Assembly (NCBI RefSeq): GCF_007821455.1
Contig: NZ_VIAE01000001.1
Span: forward strand, 46,224-110,223
Source of the DNA: Candidatus Phytoplasma pini
GTDB taxonomy: Bacteria; Bacillota_I; Bacilli_A; Acholeplasmatales; Acholeplasmataceae
Direction of reading: 5' to 3'
Length of the DNA stretch: 64,000 nt
Made by a program: the position numbers and the translations under genes. The notes below the pieces were generated by a model. That model saw only the letters and a list, made by a program, of their open reading frames with translations, ran no database searches and had not been told where the DNA came from. Below, piece after piece: positions 29,296 to 39,690 of this stretch (positions within the stretch are counted from its first letter, which is position 1; each line of letters starts with the position of its first letter).

Positions 29296-29523
29296 ATTAA
29301 AATTTAATAATTTTATTAAATAAAAAAATAATTATCTATAATTTTATTCTTTTTAATTTTTTTAGGCATTAATATAAAAGTATTTTATATTTATAAAATT
29401 ATTTTTTTTATTTAGTAAAATTTTGTTTTAGATAATTAATTAAATTTTCAATATTCTTTCAATAAAACAAATATTATAAATCTTTTAATTTTAAATCTTA
29501 AAATAAGGTCTAATAAATATAAT

Positions 29524-30390
29524 ATGCAACAATACTTAGATTTATGTAATTTAATATTAAAAAAAGGGGTCTTAAATAAAAATCGTACTAAAAATAAAGC
29601 GAAAAGCATATTTGGTTATCAAATGCGTTTTAATTTAAATGAGGGATTCCCTTTAATGACAACAAAACAACTATTTTTAAAAGGGGTAATTCATGAACTT
29701 TTATGGTTCCTAAAAGGCGATACTAATATTCGTTATTTAGTTTTGAATAATGTTAATATTTGGAATGAATGGCCTTATGAAAAATATTGTAAATCACCTT
29801 TTTACCAAAATGAAACTCTTAAAGAATTCATTGATAAAATTAAAATAAATGAGGATTTCGCTTTAAAAAATGGTGATTTAGGACCTATTTATGGTAAACA
29901 ATGGCGTAATTTTGGAGGAATCGACCAAATAAAAAAAATAATTCAAGAAATAAAAAAAAATCCTCATTCTAGACGTTTAATTATTTCTGCATGGAATCCA
30001 TTAGAAATAGAAAAAATGATTTTACCCCCTTGTCATGTGTTAATTCAATTTCACGTTCAAAATAAAAAACTCTCGTTACAATTATTTCAAAGAAGCGGAG
30101 ATGTTTTTTTAGGGATCCCTTTTAACATAGCTTCTTATTCATTATTATTAATCATAATATCACAAATTACAAAACTTCAACCTTATGAATTCATTCATAA
30201 TTTAGGTAATGCACATATTTATGAAAATCATTTAGAACAAATTAAAATACAAATTAATCGTAAACCTTATAAATTGCCTCAAATAATTTTAAATCCTCAA
30301 AAAAAAAATATAGAAGATTTTGTTTTTGAGGATTTTAAATTAAAAAACTATATTTGTCATAAACCAATAAAAGGGGGAGTTTCAATATAA
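29524..30390 (+). CDS. thyA: thymidylate synthase
   Basis: Methylates dUMP to dTMP using methylene-tetrahydrofolate, producing dihydrofolate that the adjacent folA product reduces. It has 288 aa. Landmarks are [37 protein letters not shown], the catalytic cysteine in [12 protein letters not shown], and [26 protein letters not shown] lies about 14 bases upstream of ATG. The stop TAA (30388-30390) overlaps the proposed folA start, and the last codons contain the run AAAAGGGGGAG, which doubles as the folA ribosome site. Confidence 0.97.
   Translation: MQQYLDLCNLILKKGVLNKNRTKNKAKSIFGYQMRFNLNEGFPLMTTKQLFLKGVIHELLWFLKGDTNIRYLVLNNVNIWNEWPYEKYCKSPFYQNETLKEFIDKIKINEDFALKNGDLGPIYGKQWRNFGGIDQIKKIIQEIKKNPHSRRLIISAWNPLEIEKMILPPCHVLIQFHVQNKKLSLQLFQRSGDVFLGIPFNIASYSLLLIIISQITKLQPYEFIHNLGNAHIYENHLEQIKIQINRKPYKLPQIILNPQKKNIEDFVFEDFKLKNYICHKPIKGGVSI
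30371..30381 (+). promoter_or_regulatory. ribosome-binding site for folA inside the thyA end
   Basis: AAAGGGGGAG is the strongest Shine-Dalgarno match I noticed in the window. It lies in the last codons of thyA and ends seven bases before the ATA at 30387. It supports initiation at ATA/ATT, and the purine run could also favour slippage. Confidence 0.7.
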
Positions 30391-30866
30391 TTAGTTTAAT
30401 TGCTGCTGTAGATTCAAATTTCTTAATCGGTTCTGAAGATAAATTGCCATGGAATTATCCTGAAGATATTTCTTTTTTTAAAAAAAAATCCTTAGGTCAA
30501 AATGTTTTGATGGGAAATAAAACTTTTTATTCTTTAAAAAAATATTATAAAAAAAAAACTTTACCTTTTAAAAAGATTTATGTAGCTAGTTTAGAACCTA
30601 ATATAAAAATAAACCAAGTTATAATAGTTTCTAATTTAATTAATTTTTTAAAATCATATCAATCTAAAAATGAATATATTATGGTTTTAGGCGGAGGCCA
30701 AATTTATCATCAATCTTTGCCTTATGCTAATATTATTTATTTGACACATATTTTAAAAAGATATCAAGGAAATGTTTTTTTTCCTCGTTTTTCTTATCAA
30801 AAATATCGTATTCATGAAAAAAAAATTTCAAATGAATTAATTTTTGTAACTTATATCAAAAAATAA
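30387..30866 (+). CDS. folA: dihydrofolate reductase with a non-standard start codon
   Basis: Reduces dihydrofolate made by ThyA; 159 aa when read from 30387, the same length as E. coli DHFR. The N terminus (I)[22 protein letters not shown] is a textbook DHFR start (key: AAVD, IG, LPW), then GNKTFYSL and [15 protein letters not shown] near the NADPH site. The conserved frame reaches upstream of the first ATG/TTG/GTG-type codon (TTG at 30444, which would delete the first strand and loop). The in-frame codons before it are ATA (30387) and ATT (30390). GGGGGAG lies seven bases before the ATA, ideal spacing. A TAA closes the frame 24 bases further up. Translation from ATA or ATT, or a -1 shift from thyA, is inferred. 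Confidence 0.88.
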   Translation: MISLIAAVDSNFLIGSEDKLPWNYPEDISFFKKKSLGQNVLMGNKTFYSLKKYYKKKTLPFKKIYVASLEPNIKINQVIIVSNLINFLKSYQSKNEYIMVLGGGQIYHQSLPYANIIYLTHILKRYQGNVFFPRFSYQKYRIHEKKISNELIFVTYIKK

Positions 30867-30885
30867 AGAAAGAGCAAATAAAAAT

Positions 30886-31698
30886 ATGTTTAGTTTTATT
30901 TTTGTTTTTATTTTTTTTCTTATATGGATTGTATCATCTATTTTAATTTTTTTTTCCAAAGCTACTATATGGATGAAATTTTTATTATTTTTTATGTTTT
31001 TTGTCACAAGCATCATATGTACTTGGTTGATTGTTTTATTATTATTTTCAATCTCATTATTAATTTTAAGATCAACAAAAATAGATAATATTACTCGTCA
31101 AAAAGTCCTATCCAGTATTTCAAAATTAATTATTCGTTTTTTTAGAATTAAAATTATTATTCATAATAAACATCTAATTCCAAAAAAAGGAAAATTGATC
31201 GTCTATTCAAATCACAAAACAAATTTCGATCCTTTTATTATTGCTTCTATTTTTCCTCGTACTATCGCATTTACTCCAAAAGATGAACTTTATCGAGGTT
31301 TTTTTGGATGGTTTTTAGGTTTTTGTTTTAATTGTTGTAATTGTATAAAAATAGTTAGAGGAAACAATCGAAAAACAGTAGAAAATGTTTTAAAACAAAT
31401 TAATAATATTCAAAATAATTTAGTAATGATTATTTTTCATGAAGGTGGAATTATTAATTACAATAATGATCGAATTATCTCTTCTTTAGATGGTTCTTTT
31501 AAAATAGCTTTAAAATCCCAAGCATCTATTTTACCTATCTCAATCAAAGGAATTTCTTCTATGAGAAAGAAATGTTGGTTTCGCAAAAAAAAAGCAGAAA
31601 TTTTTATTCATCCTCATATAAAATTCGAAGATTATCGAAAACAAAATACAAAAGAAATTAATAATAAAATTAATAAAATTATAAATAATGTTTTATGA
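30886..31698 (+). CDS. plsC: 1-acyl-glycerol-3-phosphate acyltransferase
   Basis: Adds the second acyl chain to make phosphatidate, the substrate of CdsA; membrane-bound, 270 aa. Two N-terminal hydrophobic segments (about 1-22 and 28-62) precede the acyltransferase domain. The HX4D motif is NHKTNFD, and the substrate motif FPEG appears as IIFHEGG (P changed to H). ILPISIKG is the usual late motif. The start is 20 bases after folA, so thyA-folA-plsC look like one transcript. Other lysophospholipid acyltransferases share these motifs, but PlsC is most likely in this gene set. Confidence 0.88.
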   Translation: MFSFIFVFIFFLIWIVSSILIFFSKATIWMKFLLFFMFFVTSIICTWLIVLLLFSISLLILRSTKIDNITRQKVLSSISKLIIRFFRIKIIIHNKHLIPKKGKLIVYSNHKTNFDPFIIASIFPRTIAFTPKDELYRGFFGWFLGFCFNCCNCIKIVRGNNRKTVENVLKQINNIQNNLVMIIFHEGGIINYNNDRIISSLDGSFKIALKSQASILPISIKGISSMRKKCWFRKKKAEIFIHPHIKFEDYRKQNTKEINNKINKIINNVL

Positions 31699-31737
31699 TT
31701 TTTTTAATATAAATAAACACTTAATTTAAGAATTTAT

Positions 31738-33666
31738 TTATTTTTTAGAATTAATAATGATATTTAGATATTGAATAAAATCATCAATAGATAAAGTTTT
31801 TTGTTTATCGCTTTTAAATTTCCTAAAAGTCAATAAATTATTGTTTATTTCTTTATCGCCTACAACCACTTGATAAGGGATTTTATCTTTTTGAGCTTTT
31901 CTTATTTTATAAGATAAACTCGTCTCTTTGTCATTTAATTCAACTCGAAAATTATTTTCTATCAATAAAATTCTAATTTTTTTCAAATATTCTAAATGTA
32001 ATTGATTATTAACTGGCAACAATATAATTTGTACAGGAGATAACCATAAAGGGAAAACACCTTCATTTTTTTCTATCAAATAAGAAATAAATCTTTCCAT
32101 AGTAGAAACAACTGCTCTATGAATTAAGACAGGAGTATGGCGTTTGTTATCAGATCCTATATAACTCAAATTAAAACGTTCTGGTAATAAAAAATCTAAT
32201 TGAATAGTAGACAAAGTCTCTTCATGACCTAAAGCATTTAAAACTTGAATATCTAATTTGGCGCCATAAAAAGCAGCATCACCCATAGATTCTTTATAAA
32301 ATATTTTTGAATCTTTTAAAATATTTCTTAAAATATTTTCAGATTTATCCCAAATTAAATCATTAGAAAAATATTTATCTTTATTTTGAATATCTCTTGT
32401 GCTTAAATTAAAATGATATTCTTTAATATTAAAATCTTTATAAACTTCTAAAATTAAATCAATAATTTGACAAATAGTCTCTTGAATTTGATTTTCTGTT
32501 ATGAAAATATGAGCATCATTTAATGTCATTTCTCTAGTTCGTTGTAGACCCATGATAGCTCCTGAATGTTCATAACGATGCATCATACCTAATTCGGCAA
32601 TTTTAAAAGGTAATTCTTTATAACTACGTATTTTATGATTAAAAATCATCATATGATGAGGACAATTCATAGGACGTAAAATTAATTTTTCTTCATTTTT
32701 TAAATGCATAACAGGAAACATATTTTCTTGATACAGTTGTAAATGTCCTGATTTCTCATACAATTGAGTATTAGCTAAAATAGGTGTGTAAACATGCTGA
32801 TAATCATATTTTAACTCTTTATCAACAATATATCTTTCGATAATACGACGAATAGTAGCACCTTTTGATAACCAAAATGGCAATCCTAACCCAACTTCTG
32901 GATTTAACATAAAAAAATTTTGTTCTTTATTAATATTTTTATGATCTTTTGTTTTTCTTTTTTCTAGTATATATAAATATTTTTTTAAATCTTTAGAAGT
33001 AAAAAAAGCAATACCATAAATCCTAGTTAAAACATTATTTTTATTATTAGCTTGAAAATAAGAAACAGAAGTTTTTAATAAACGAAAATTTTGGATTAAA
33101 CTTGTATTAATAAGATGAGGTCCACGACATAAATCTTTAAACTCTCCTTGAGTATAAATACTCACGATAGAATCATTAATTTTATCTAATATAATTTGTT
33201 TATACTTATTATCTTTAAATAATAATAAAACTTTTTCTTTTGGCATTTCTTGACGCACAATAGGTAATTTTTCTTGAATGATTTGATTCATAACTTTTTC
33301 GATTAAAAAAAAATCTTTATCCGAAACGATATCTCCTTGAAAATCAATATCATAATAAAAACCTTCTTTAATAGCGGGGCCGATGGTTAAAAGTGCTTGA
33401 GGATAAATTCTTTTAATTGCTTGTGCCATTAAATGAGAAGTACTGTGATTTAAAATTACAAAACTTCTCGGATCTTCACAAGTTATAATTTCTAAATAAC
33501 CATCTGTGTTTAAAGATCTGTTTAACTCTACTAATTGGTTATTAAATAAAGCAGCTATGGGGGTTTTTTTTTTTAGAATAAAATTTTGGGATATGATATC
33601 ATTGATCAAAATTCCTTTAGGAAATGTTTGGATAACATCATTATGTTTAAATCTAATATTTATCAT
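31738..33666 (-). CDS. thrS: threonyl-tRNA synthetase
   Basis: Class II synthetase, 642 aa, full length: TGS domain (about 1-60), editing domain with HSTSHLMAQAIKRIYPQA and the Cys/His zinc-like site LCRGPHL, and the catalytic core with RPMNCPHHMMIF, MHRYEHSGAIMGLQRTREMTLNDAHIF (key: RYEHSG, RTR) and a late GSDNKRHTPVLIHRAVVSTMERF (motif 3). The C-terminal anticodon-binding domain is PVQIILLPVNNQ onward. It is convergent with plsC across 39 bases. No T-box was seen upstream. Confidence 0.97.
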   Translation of the reverse strand: MINIRFKHNDVIQTFPKGILINDIISQNFILKKKTPIAALFNNQLVELNRSLNTDGYLEIITCEDPRSFVILNHSTSHLMAQAIKRIYPQALLTIGPAIKEGFYYDIDFQGDIVSDKDFFLIEKVMNQIIQEKLPIVRQEMPKEKVLLLFKDNKYKQIILDKINDSIVSIYTQGEFKDLCRGPHLINTSLIQNFRLLKTSVSYFQANNKNNVLTRIYGIAFFTSKDLKKYLYILEKRKTKDHKNINKEQNFFMLNPEVGLGLPFWLSKGATIRRIIERYIVDKELKYDYQHVYTPILANTQLYEKSGHLQLYQENMFPVMHLKNEEKLILRPMNCPHHMMIFNHKIRSYKELPFKIAELGMMHRYEHSGAIMGLQRTREMTLNDAHIFITENQIQETICQIIDLILEVYKDFNIKEYHFNLSTRDIQNKDKYFSNDLIWDKSENILRNILKDSKIFYKESMGDAAFYGAKLDIQVLNALGHEETLSTIQLDFLLPERFNLSYIGSDNKRHTPVLIHRAVVSTMERFISYLIEKNEGVFPLWLSPVQIILLPVNNQLHLEYLKKIRILLIENNFRVELNDKETSLSYKIRKAQKDKIPYQVVVGDKEINNNLLTFRKFKSDKQKTLSIDDFIQYLNIIINSKK

Positions 33667-33778
33667 ATTCTTTTTATATTCCTTTCTATTTTATATCTTT
33701 TTTTATATTTGATAAATCTAAAAAATTATCTATTTTAAATAAAAATATTTAATTTCAAAAATAAATTAAATTTTTAAA

Positions 33779-35170
33779 TTATTTTCCCAAACAAAATTTC
33801 GAAAATAATTCATTAATTAAACAATCATTAGTATTATTAGAAATATTGTTTCCTATAATTTCAGATAATGCCGAATAAGCTTCTTTTAAACTAATAGTAT
33901 GCATATCTATAGGAATTTTTTTTTCGATATCTATTTCGATATTTTGTAAAGCTTTAAGAGCAATTTTGATTTGTTGGATATGTCTTGAATTAGAAAAATA
34001 ATTAAAATCTTTATCTTCGATTTTATCCAATTGAAACATTTTTAAAATCTTTTTTTTTAAAACTTCAATTCCTTTATGATTGATGTTAGAAATAAAAACA
34101 ATTTCTTCTTTTTTGTTTGCTAAATTTATTTTTGATTTAGTAGGTAAATCTGATTTACTACCAATAATAATTCTTAGATATTTTTGAGTTAATTCTAATA
34201 ATTCATAATCTATAGATTCTAAAGTGCTACTTTGATCATATAATAATAAAACTAATTCTGCTTGTTCTAAAAGTTTTTTAGTTTTTTCTATCCCTATTTG
34301 TTCTATAGGATTTTGGGTTTCTCGAATTCCTGCTGTATCAATTAAAAATAAACTTATTCCCTCAATATTAACATAACCATCTACAAAATCTCTCGTAGTT
34401 CCAGCAATGTCAGTTACAATAGCTTTTTCTTTATTTAAAAAATTATTTAATAAACTAGATTTCCCTACATTAGGTTTACCAATGATTAAAGTTTTAATTC
34501 CTTTTTTTACTAAACGTGTTTTAACAGAATCATCTAAAATTTGTTTTAATTTTTGGATTAATAATTTAATTTGAGGTAAAATAATATCATTAGTAATAAA
34601 TTGAATATCATAATATTCAGGATAATCGATATTAACTTCTATTTTGCCTAATAAATCAATAATTTCTTGAATTAAATTTTGGATCAAAATAGAAGTTTTC
34701 TTTTGTAAACCCTTCTGAGATAATTTAATTGTTTTTTCATTTTGAGCATGAATTAAATCCATCATCGCTTCTGCTTGTATTAAATCTATTTTTTGATTTA
34801 AAAAAGCTCTTTTGCTAAATTCTCCTGGTTTTGCTAATCTAATATCTAAAGATAAAATTCTTTCCAATAATAATTGAGTAATTAAAATACCTCCATGACC
34901 ACAAACCTCTATTACATTTTCACCTGTGAAAGAATGAGGTGCTCTAAAAACAGAAATTAAAACTTCATCTAAAATATTTTCTTCTTCATCCAAAATAAAA
35001 CCATGATGAATAGTATGTGAAGAAACAAATAACAATTTTTTTTTTTTATTTTTTGTTATAAAAATTTGATTAATTTTTTCAATTGATTCATAACCGCTAA
35101 CCCTAATAACACTAATACTACCAGTACCCAAAGGAGTTGCGATTGCTGCAATAGTATCTTCGAAAAACAT
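33779..35170 (-). CDS. mnmE: tRNA modification GTPase MnmE (TrmE)
   Basis: With MnmG it makes the cmnm5 modification at U34 of tRNAs. It has 463 aa. The N-terminal tetrahydrofolate-binding domain starts [22 protein letters not shown], and a helical domain with the [10 protein letters not shown] segment follows. The inserted G domain has G1 [13 protein letters not shown]2 GTTRDF, G3 DTAGIRE and G4 GSKSDL. The protein ends in FCLGK, the C-terminal CxGK whose cysteine is required for modification. Its partner mnmG is not in this window. Confidence 0.97.
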   Translation of the reverse strand: MFFEDTIAAIATPLGTGSISVIRVSGYESIEKINQIFITKNKKKKLLFVSSHTIHHGFILDEEENILDEVLISVFRAPHSFTGENVIEVCGHGGILITQLLLERILSLDIRLAKPGEFSKRAFLNQKIDLIQAEAMMDLIHAQNEKTIKLSQKGLQKKTSILIQNLIQEIIDLLGKIEVNIDYPEYYDIQFITNDIILPQIKLLIQKLKQILDDSVKTRLVKKGIKTLIIGKPNVGKSSLLNNFLNKEKAIVTDIAGTTRDFVDGYVNIEGISLFLIDTAGIRETQNPIEQIGIEKTKKLLEQAELVLLLYDQSSTLESIDYELLELTQKYLRIIIGSKSDLPTKSKINLANKKEEIVFISNINHKGIEVLKKKILKMFQLDKIEDKDFNYFSNSRHIQQIKIALKALQNIEIDIEKKIPIDMHTISLKEAYSALSEIIGNNISNNTNDCLINELFSKFCLGK

Positions 35171-35233
35171 TCGAATTTAATTTCTCCTTTTTTTTAGAAA
35201 TTCATTATTTTTTTTCAAAGAATCATTTTTGAT

Positions 35234-36202
35234 TTAGATGTTATGAAATTCGTTAATAGATCGTTGTATTAATTTAATAATTAATTTAATTTCTTCTTCT
35301 TTATTTATACGAATACCACAAGCTCTGTAATGTCCACCACCTCCAAATTGGCGAGCAATATGATCTATTCTTGGGCCTAGAGAACGAATACTTATTCTCC
35401 ATTGTTTTTCAAATATTTCAATAATAAACCCCCACACAGGATAATCTGGAATATAACCTAAAATATTTAAAACAGAAAAAATTTCATTAATATTTAAATC
35501 AAATTTAGATAATAAAGAAAAAGGCATTTTAAAATAAATAAAGCCATTGTCTATTATAAAATTCTGATATACATAACCTTTAAATTTTAAAATCTCGATT
35601 TTTTGTGCATTGATTTTTTGATCAATTTCAAAAACATTTAATCCGTATTTAGATAATAAAACGGATGCTATTCTTAAAGTATTTCCGTTGACTCTTTCAA
35701 AACGAAAATGACCTGAGTCAGTAATCATACCTACATATATAGACAAAGCTCCTTTTTTACTTAATTGGAAATTAACATATTCTTTAAAAGAATAAATCAT
35801 TTCAGAGCAAGAAGAAAAATTATTATCAATCCATTCTAAATCACCAATATTTTCTACAAATAAATGGTGATCTATCCGAATAATCATTTGTCCTAACTTA
35901 TATTTAGGATCAAAAATGACTCTGCTTTGGCCACAGTCCACAATGAACACCAAAGCATTTTGGTATTCATTGTCTGATATTTGATCCATTTGTCCTAAAA
36001 AAAATAAATTTGGATTATCTTCGCCTACTGCATAAACTTTTTTATGAATAAAAGTTGTTTGAATAATATCTTTTAATCCTAACTGTGAACCATAACAATC
36101 ACCATCAGGATTTCTATGACCGTGAATTATAATAGTGTCGAATTTTTCGATTTGTTTTTTAATATTTTTTAAAATTTTATCTTTTTTTGATATAAATTGC
36201 AT
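35234..36202 (-). CDS. DHH-family phosphoesterase, NrnA-like
   Basis: Phosphodiesterase of the DHH/DHHA1 family, 322 aa. Metal-site motifs appear in order: HGHRNPDGDCYGS (family HxxxDxDxxGS; it has HRNPDGDCYGS), VDCGQ, IRIDHH (the DHH), and ITDSGHFRF. The C-terminal DHHA1 domain carries the substrate loop GGGGHYRACG. This is the pattern of NrnA, which degrades nanoRNA and pAp. The N-terminal membrane and GGDEF parts of GdpP are missing, so GdpP is unlikely. It lies 63 bases upstream of mnmE. Confidence 0.88.
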   Translation of the reverse strand: MQFISKKDKILKNIKKQIEKFDTIIIHGHRNPDGDCYGSQLGLKDIIQTTFIHKKVYAVGEDNPNLFFLGQMDQISDNEYQNALVFIVDCGQSRVIFDPKYKLGQMIIRIDHHLFVENIGDLEWIDNNFSSCSEMIYSFKEYVNFQLSKKGALSIYVGMITDSGHFRFERVNGNTLRIASVLLSKYGLNVFEIDQKINAQKIEILKFKGYVYQNFIIDNGFIYFKMPFSLLSKFDLNINEIFSVLNILGYIPDYPVWGFIIEIFEKQWRISIRSLGPRIDHIARQFGGGGHYRACGIRINKEEEIKLIIKLIQRSINEFHNI

Positions 36203-36292
36203 CTTACATTAATACCTTTTTTATATTGATTAAATAATTTTTGTTTTTTTATATAATTAAAATATTATAAATAAACAAATATAATCAATATT

Positions 36293-37855
36293 TTAATTAT
36301 TTATAATTATTTCGGAAAATTTTTTGAATAAATATTCAGTTTCTTTAGATACATCATTTTCATTATTAGTATCTATAGATAAAACTTTATTAAATAAATA
36401 TTTTAAACAAATTCTTAAAACTCCAGAATTTTCAAAAGAAATATTTTCAAAAAATTTATGTTTGTCATGATGGTTATAGAGAAATTGAATATATTTATAT
36501 TGTAATAATTCTGTTGATAATTCAACTTTTTGATTTTGAGGTTTTATTTCGTTTATTGTTGTCTCTAATTTTTTGATTTTTTCTACAACAGAATGTTTTG
36601 GAAAAATTTTTTCTTCTAATTCTTTTAATACTTTTGGTTTTACAATAGAAATACCACCTTTTTGTTTAAAAAAATATTCATATGTTTCAGAAGATGTTAA
36701 TTTTTTTAAAAATAACCAAGAAGCTAACATTTCATCTTGTTTATCTGAATAAAATAAATTAATATTAGATCCTTGAGAAATACATTTAGTGTTCTTAGAA
36801 TTAAAAGTAGGAGTTTGAGTGATTTCGATATTTCCTGAATTATTATAAAATGAATTTACTCTCCTTGAAGAAGTAATAAACATAGCAATTCTTTCATTAT
36901 AAAACAAATCTTTATTGTCAGAAATAGTACTTAATTGAGAAGTAGTTAAATAACCTTTATTATAAAGTTCTTTAAAATATATAGGTATTTCGTGTACTGT
37001 TTTGTTTTCTAGAAAACCTTTAACTTCATTTTTGTCTTTAGGGTATTTTAAATTTTTGTCTTCTTCTTCATTTTTTTGCATATAAGAAGCTATAAATAAA
37101 TTTGATTCACTATCAACCAGAATGGGAATAAAATTTTCTTTTTTTATTTTTTCAGATATTTTTTTTATGTCGTCCCAAGTTAATTGTTGTGGTTTTATTT
37201 TTCCTTCATCAGTAATTAATTCTTTAAAATCATTATGAATTTTTTTAAAAACATTTCTATCATAAAACATCACTTCTGTAGTTTTCAAAAGAGGTAAATA
37301 ATAATAATGTGCTTTCTTATCATATTCTTGTTTTAATTCCATTTTTTGGCGAAAATCATCATAAAAAGTTTGATCATAATATTGTTCGTCTTTTTCCGCA
37401 TATATAAAAATATCTAATGGAACTATTTTGTGAGAAGAAGAAAAGAAATGTATATGATCAGGATAAGAAAGAACTAAATTAGGTTGTTTATTTACAGGAA
37501 GAGCATTTGAAACACTTTTAATAAGTTGAGACCAATAACCTTTATGAATAGAAATTACTTCTATTCCTGGGTATTCTTTTTCGAATTCTTGAATAATATC
37601 TTTCAAAATTTTTTCTTCATTTGGATAAAAATTATGCCAAAAAACAATTTTTGTTTTCTTCGCAGGATTACTAAAATATTGTTTTGAATTTGGTAAATTT
37701 TGTTTAACAAACTTTTCCAAAACATCATATTTGTTTTTGAAAGTACTTACGCTTTCAGAATCCTTAAATGCATTTGTTATTATAATGAATAATATTAAAA
37801 CAAGAAAAAAAAGAACCAAAAGAAAAAAATTTTTTATATTATCCTTTAATACCAC
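36293..37855 (-). CDS. ABC transporter solute-binding protein (CUT1, UgpB-like)
   Basis: Extracellular substrate receptor of the importer encoded just upstream; about 520 aa. An N-terminal hydrophobic segment (about residues 10-30 from the chosen start) has no lipobox cysteine, so the protein is probably held by an uncleaved signal anchor. The mature part begins TKIVFWHNFYPNEEKILKDI with the family segment FEKEYPGIEV, as in UgpB/MalE-type proteins. I choose GTG at 37855, with GGGAG nine bases before it; that overlaps the permease stop by about 17 bases. The open frame continues to a TTG at 37903 with no ribosome site. The substrate is a sugar or glycerol phosphate by family, not proven here. 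Confidence 0.85.
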   Translation of the reverse strand: MVLKDNIKNFFLLVLFFLVLILFIIITNAFKDSESVSTFKNKYDVLEKFVKQNLPNSKQYFSNPAKKTKIVFWHNFYPNEEKILKDIIQEFEKEYPGIEVISIHKGYWSQLIKSVSNALPVNKQPNLVLSYPDHIHFFSSSHKIVPLDIFIYAEKDEQYYDQTFYDDFRQKMELKQEYDKKAHYYYLPLLKTTEVMFYDRNVFKKIHNDFKELITDEGKIKPQQLTWDDIKKISEKIKKENFIPILVDSESNLFIASYMQKNEEEDKNLKYPKDKNEVKGFLENKTVHEIPIYFKELYNKGYLTTSQLSTISDNKDLFYNERIAMFITSSRRVNSFYNNSGNIEITQTPTFNSKNTKCISQGSNINLFYSDKQDEMLASWLFLKKLTSSETYEYFFKQKGGISIVKPKVLKELEEKIFPKHSVVEKIKKLETTINEIKPQNQKVELSTELLQYKYIQFLYNHHDKHKFFENISFENSGVLRICLKYLFNKVLSIDTNNENDVSKETEYLFKKFSEIIINN

Positions 37856-38744
37856 TATTATGTTCTCCCGAAATAATATAATTTTTAAAAATAATAAAAA
37901 CAAACAATAAAGGTAAATTGATTAAAACCGAAGAAGCCATTTGAAGATTCACATCGCCAATTCCTGTTTCAGGATCGAATGCTTTCCGAGACATATTAGT
38001 TAATAATTCTGCTCCAATTAATTCAGGCCAAGTGTAAGCGTTCCATGCGGATACCAACCTAAAAATCATAATAATAATTATAGTAGGTTTAGTGATTGGA
38101 ACTAAAATTTTCCATAAATATTGCCAATTCGTTGTTCCATCAATTTTAGACGTATAATACAATTCTTTTGGAACACTGTTGAATGTATTAATTAATAATA
38201 AAACATATACTGCATTGACTAAGAAAGGCAAAATCATTGCCAAATAAACACCACCATTGATAGAAGAATCTTTGCCAGTATTAACCCAATTAAAATAAGA
38301 AACAGTTCGATAATTAAACAAAACCGAAATTTCGTTAGGAATCATCAAACTTAAGACGAATAACATTAATATTACTGTTCTTGACTTAAATGTTAAAATA
38401 CTTAAAGCAAAAGCACTAAGAATACACAAAAAAAGACTTAAACTTGTAGAAAAGAAAACCATTATAAATGTATTTTTAAAATACTTCAAAAAATCAGAAG
38501 AAAAAACTTTTGTATAATTGGAAAAAAACCAACCTTCTTTAGGAAAAGATAAAACATTATTTTTAACAATATCCCCAGAACTTTTTAAAGAAAGAATTAT
38601 CATTAAATAAAAAGGTAAAATCATTAACATTAAACCTAAAATTAAAAATAAATATTTTGTAATAAACCAAAAATCAATTTTTTTCACTTGTAATTTAATA
38701 TTTTGTAAAATTTTTTTAAAATATATTTTTTTATTATTATTCAT
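37839..38744 (-). CDS. ABC transporter permease (CUT1, UgpE-like)
   Basis: Second inner permease of the importer; 301 aa, about six membrane segments. The EAA loop is present as YYTSKIDGTTNWQYLWKILVPITKPTI (key: the family's EAAxxDGA-x-x-W...P; here KIDGTTNW and LVP). The C terminus GEHNSGIKG resembles UgpE/MalG-type ends (family: GLTAGAVKG), which are reported to contact the ATPase. It overlaps the following solute-binding gene and lies 10 bases after the first permease. Confidence 0.9.
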   Translation of the reverse strand: MNNNKKIYFKKILQNIKLQVKKIDFWFITKYLFLILGLMLMILPFYLMIILSLKSSGDIVKNNVLSFPKEGWFFSNYTKVFSSDFLKYFKNTFIMVFFSTSLSLFLCILSAFALSILTFKSRTVILMLFVLSLMIPNEISVLFNYRTVSYFNWVNTGKDSSINGGVYLAMILPFLVNAVYVLLLINTFNSVPKELYYTSKIDGTTNWQYLWKILVPITKPTIIIIMIFRLVSAWNAYTWPELIGAELLTNMSRKAFDPETGIGDVNLQMASSVLINLPLLFVFIIFKNYIISGEHNSGIKG

Positions 38745-38754
38745 TTTTTATAAC

Positions 38755-39690
38755 TTAATAATTAATTTTCTTTTTAGAAATATAAAAACTTATGGCTATA
38801 AATAAAACAGAAATAAAGAATAAAACTATAGAAGCTGCTGCTCCTTTTGAATAAGAATTTATACTTGAACTAGATAATTGATTATAAATATACATTACTA
38901 TAGTTTGCATTTGAGGATCTGCATCTTGGCCTAAAACACCTATAATAGATTCATATTCTTTAAAAACAGCTAATATTTCGATAACAAATTGATAAAAAAT
39001 AACAGGAATTAATAAAGGTAGAGTAATCTTTGTAAAAATACGCCACTTTGAAGTACCATCTACTTTAGCAGCATCATAATATGATTTGTTAATATTTTGT
39101 AAAGCTAAAACGAAAACAAAAACTTTAAAAGAAATCCTTGACCAAGTATTATAAAATATTAAAGCAAAAAATTTATGACTACTAGGAGCACTAAATCCTA
39201 CCCAATTTCTTGATTTTATGCCAAAAATACTTAAAAAATAATTAAATAAACCTTCAGGTTTGTCAGTAAAAATACCATTATTATAGTAAAAAAAAACACT
39301 AAAAACCATACCCATAACAACAACATTAGAAATTAAAGGTAAAAAAAAGAAAGTTTTAAAAAAGTTTTTAAAAAATAAATTTTTAATACTATTTAGAATT
39401 AAAGCGATAATTAAAGATATTGTTAAAGATATAGGAACTATAAACAAAACTAAAATTAAAGTATTAACAATAGAAATCTTAAAATATAAATCTTGAAAAA
39501 TCATTTTGTAACTCATTAAACTAAAAAAAGATTTTAATTCAAAAGTATCATTAAATTTATCATAACTAGAATTAAAAGAAATTAAAAAATTTTTTGTTAA
39601 AGGATAAAAAGTAAAAATAGTTAGAATAATTAAAGATGGTAATAAATAATACCAATGTTTATTGTTTTTATGACCTACAATTTCAAACAT
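38755..39690 (-). CDS. ABC transporter permease (CUT1, UgpA-like)
   Basis: First permease of the importer; 311 aa with about six membrane segments. The start YYLLPSLIILTIFTFYPL is typical of UgpA/MalF-type proteins. The EAA loop reads YYDAAKVDGTSKWRIFTKITLPLL (key residues AAKVDG and ITLP). Its start is directly after the ATPase stop with no spacer, so translation is likely coupled. Confidence 0.92.
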   Translation of the reverse strand: MFEIVGHKNNKHWYYLLPSLIILTIFTFYPLTKNFLISFNSSYDKFNDTFELKSFFSLMSYKMIFQDLYFKISIVNTLILVLFIVPISLTISLIIALILNSIKNLFFKNFFKTFFFLPLISNVVVMGMVFSVFFYYNNGIFTDKPEGLFNYFLSIFGIKSRNWVGFSAPSSHKFFALIFYNTWSRISFKVFVFVLALQNINKSYYDAAKVDGTSKWRIFTKITLPLLIPVIFYQFVIEILAVFKEYESIIGVLGQDADPQMQTIVMYIYNQLSSSSINSYSKGAAASIVLFFISVLFIAISFYISKKKINY

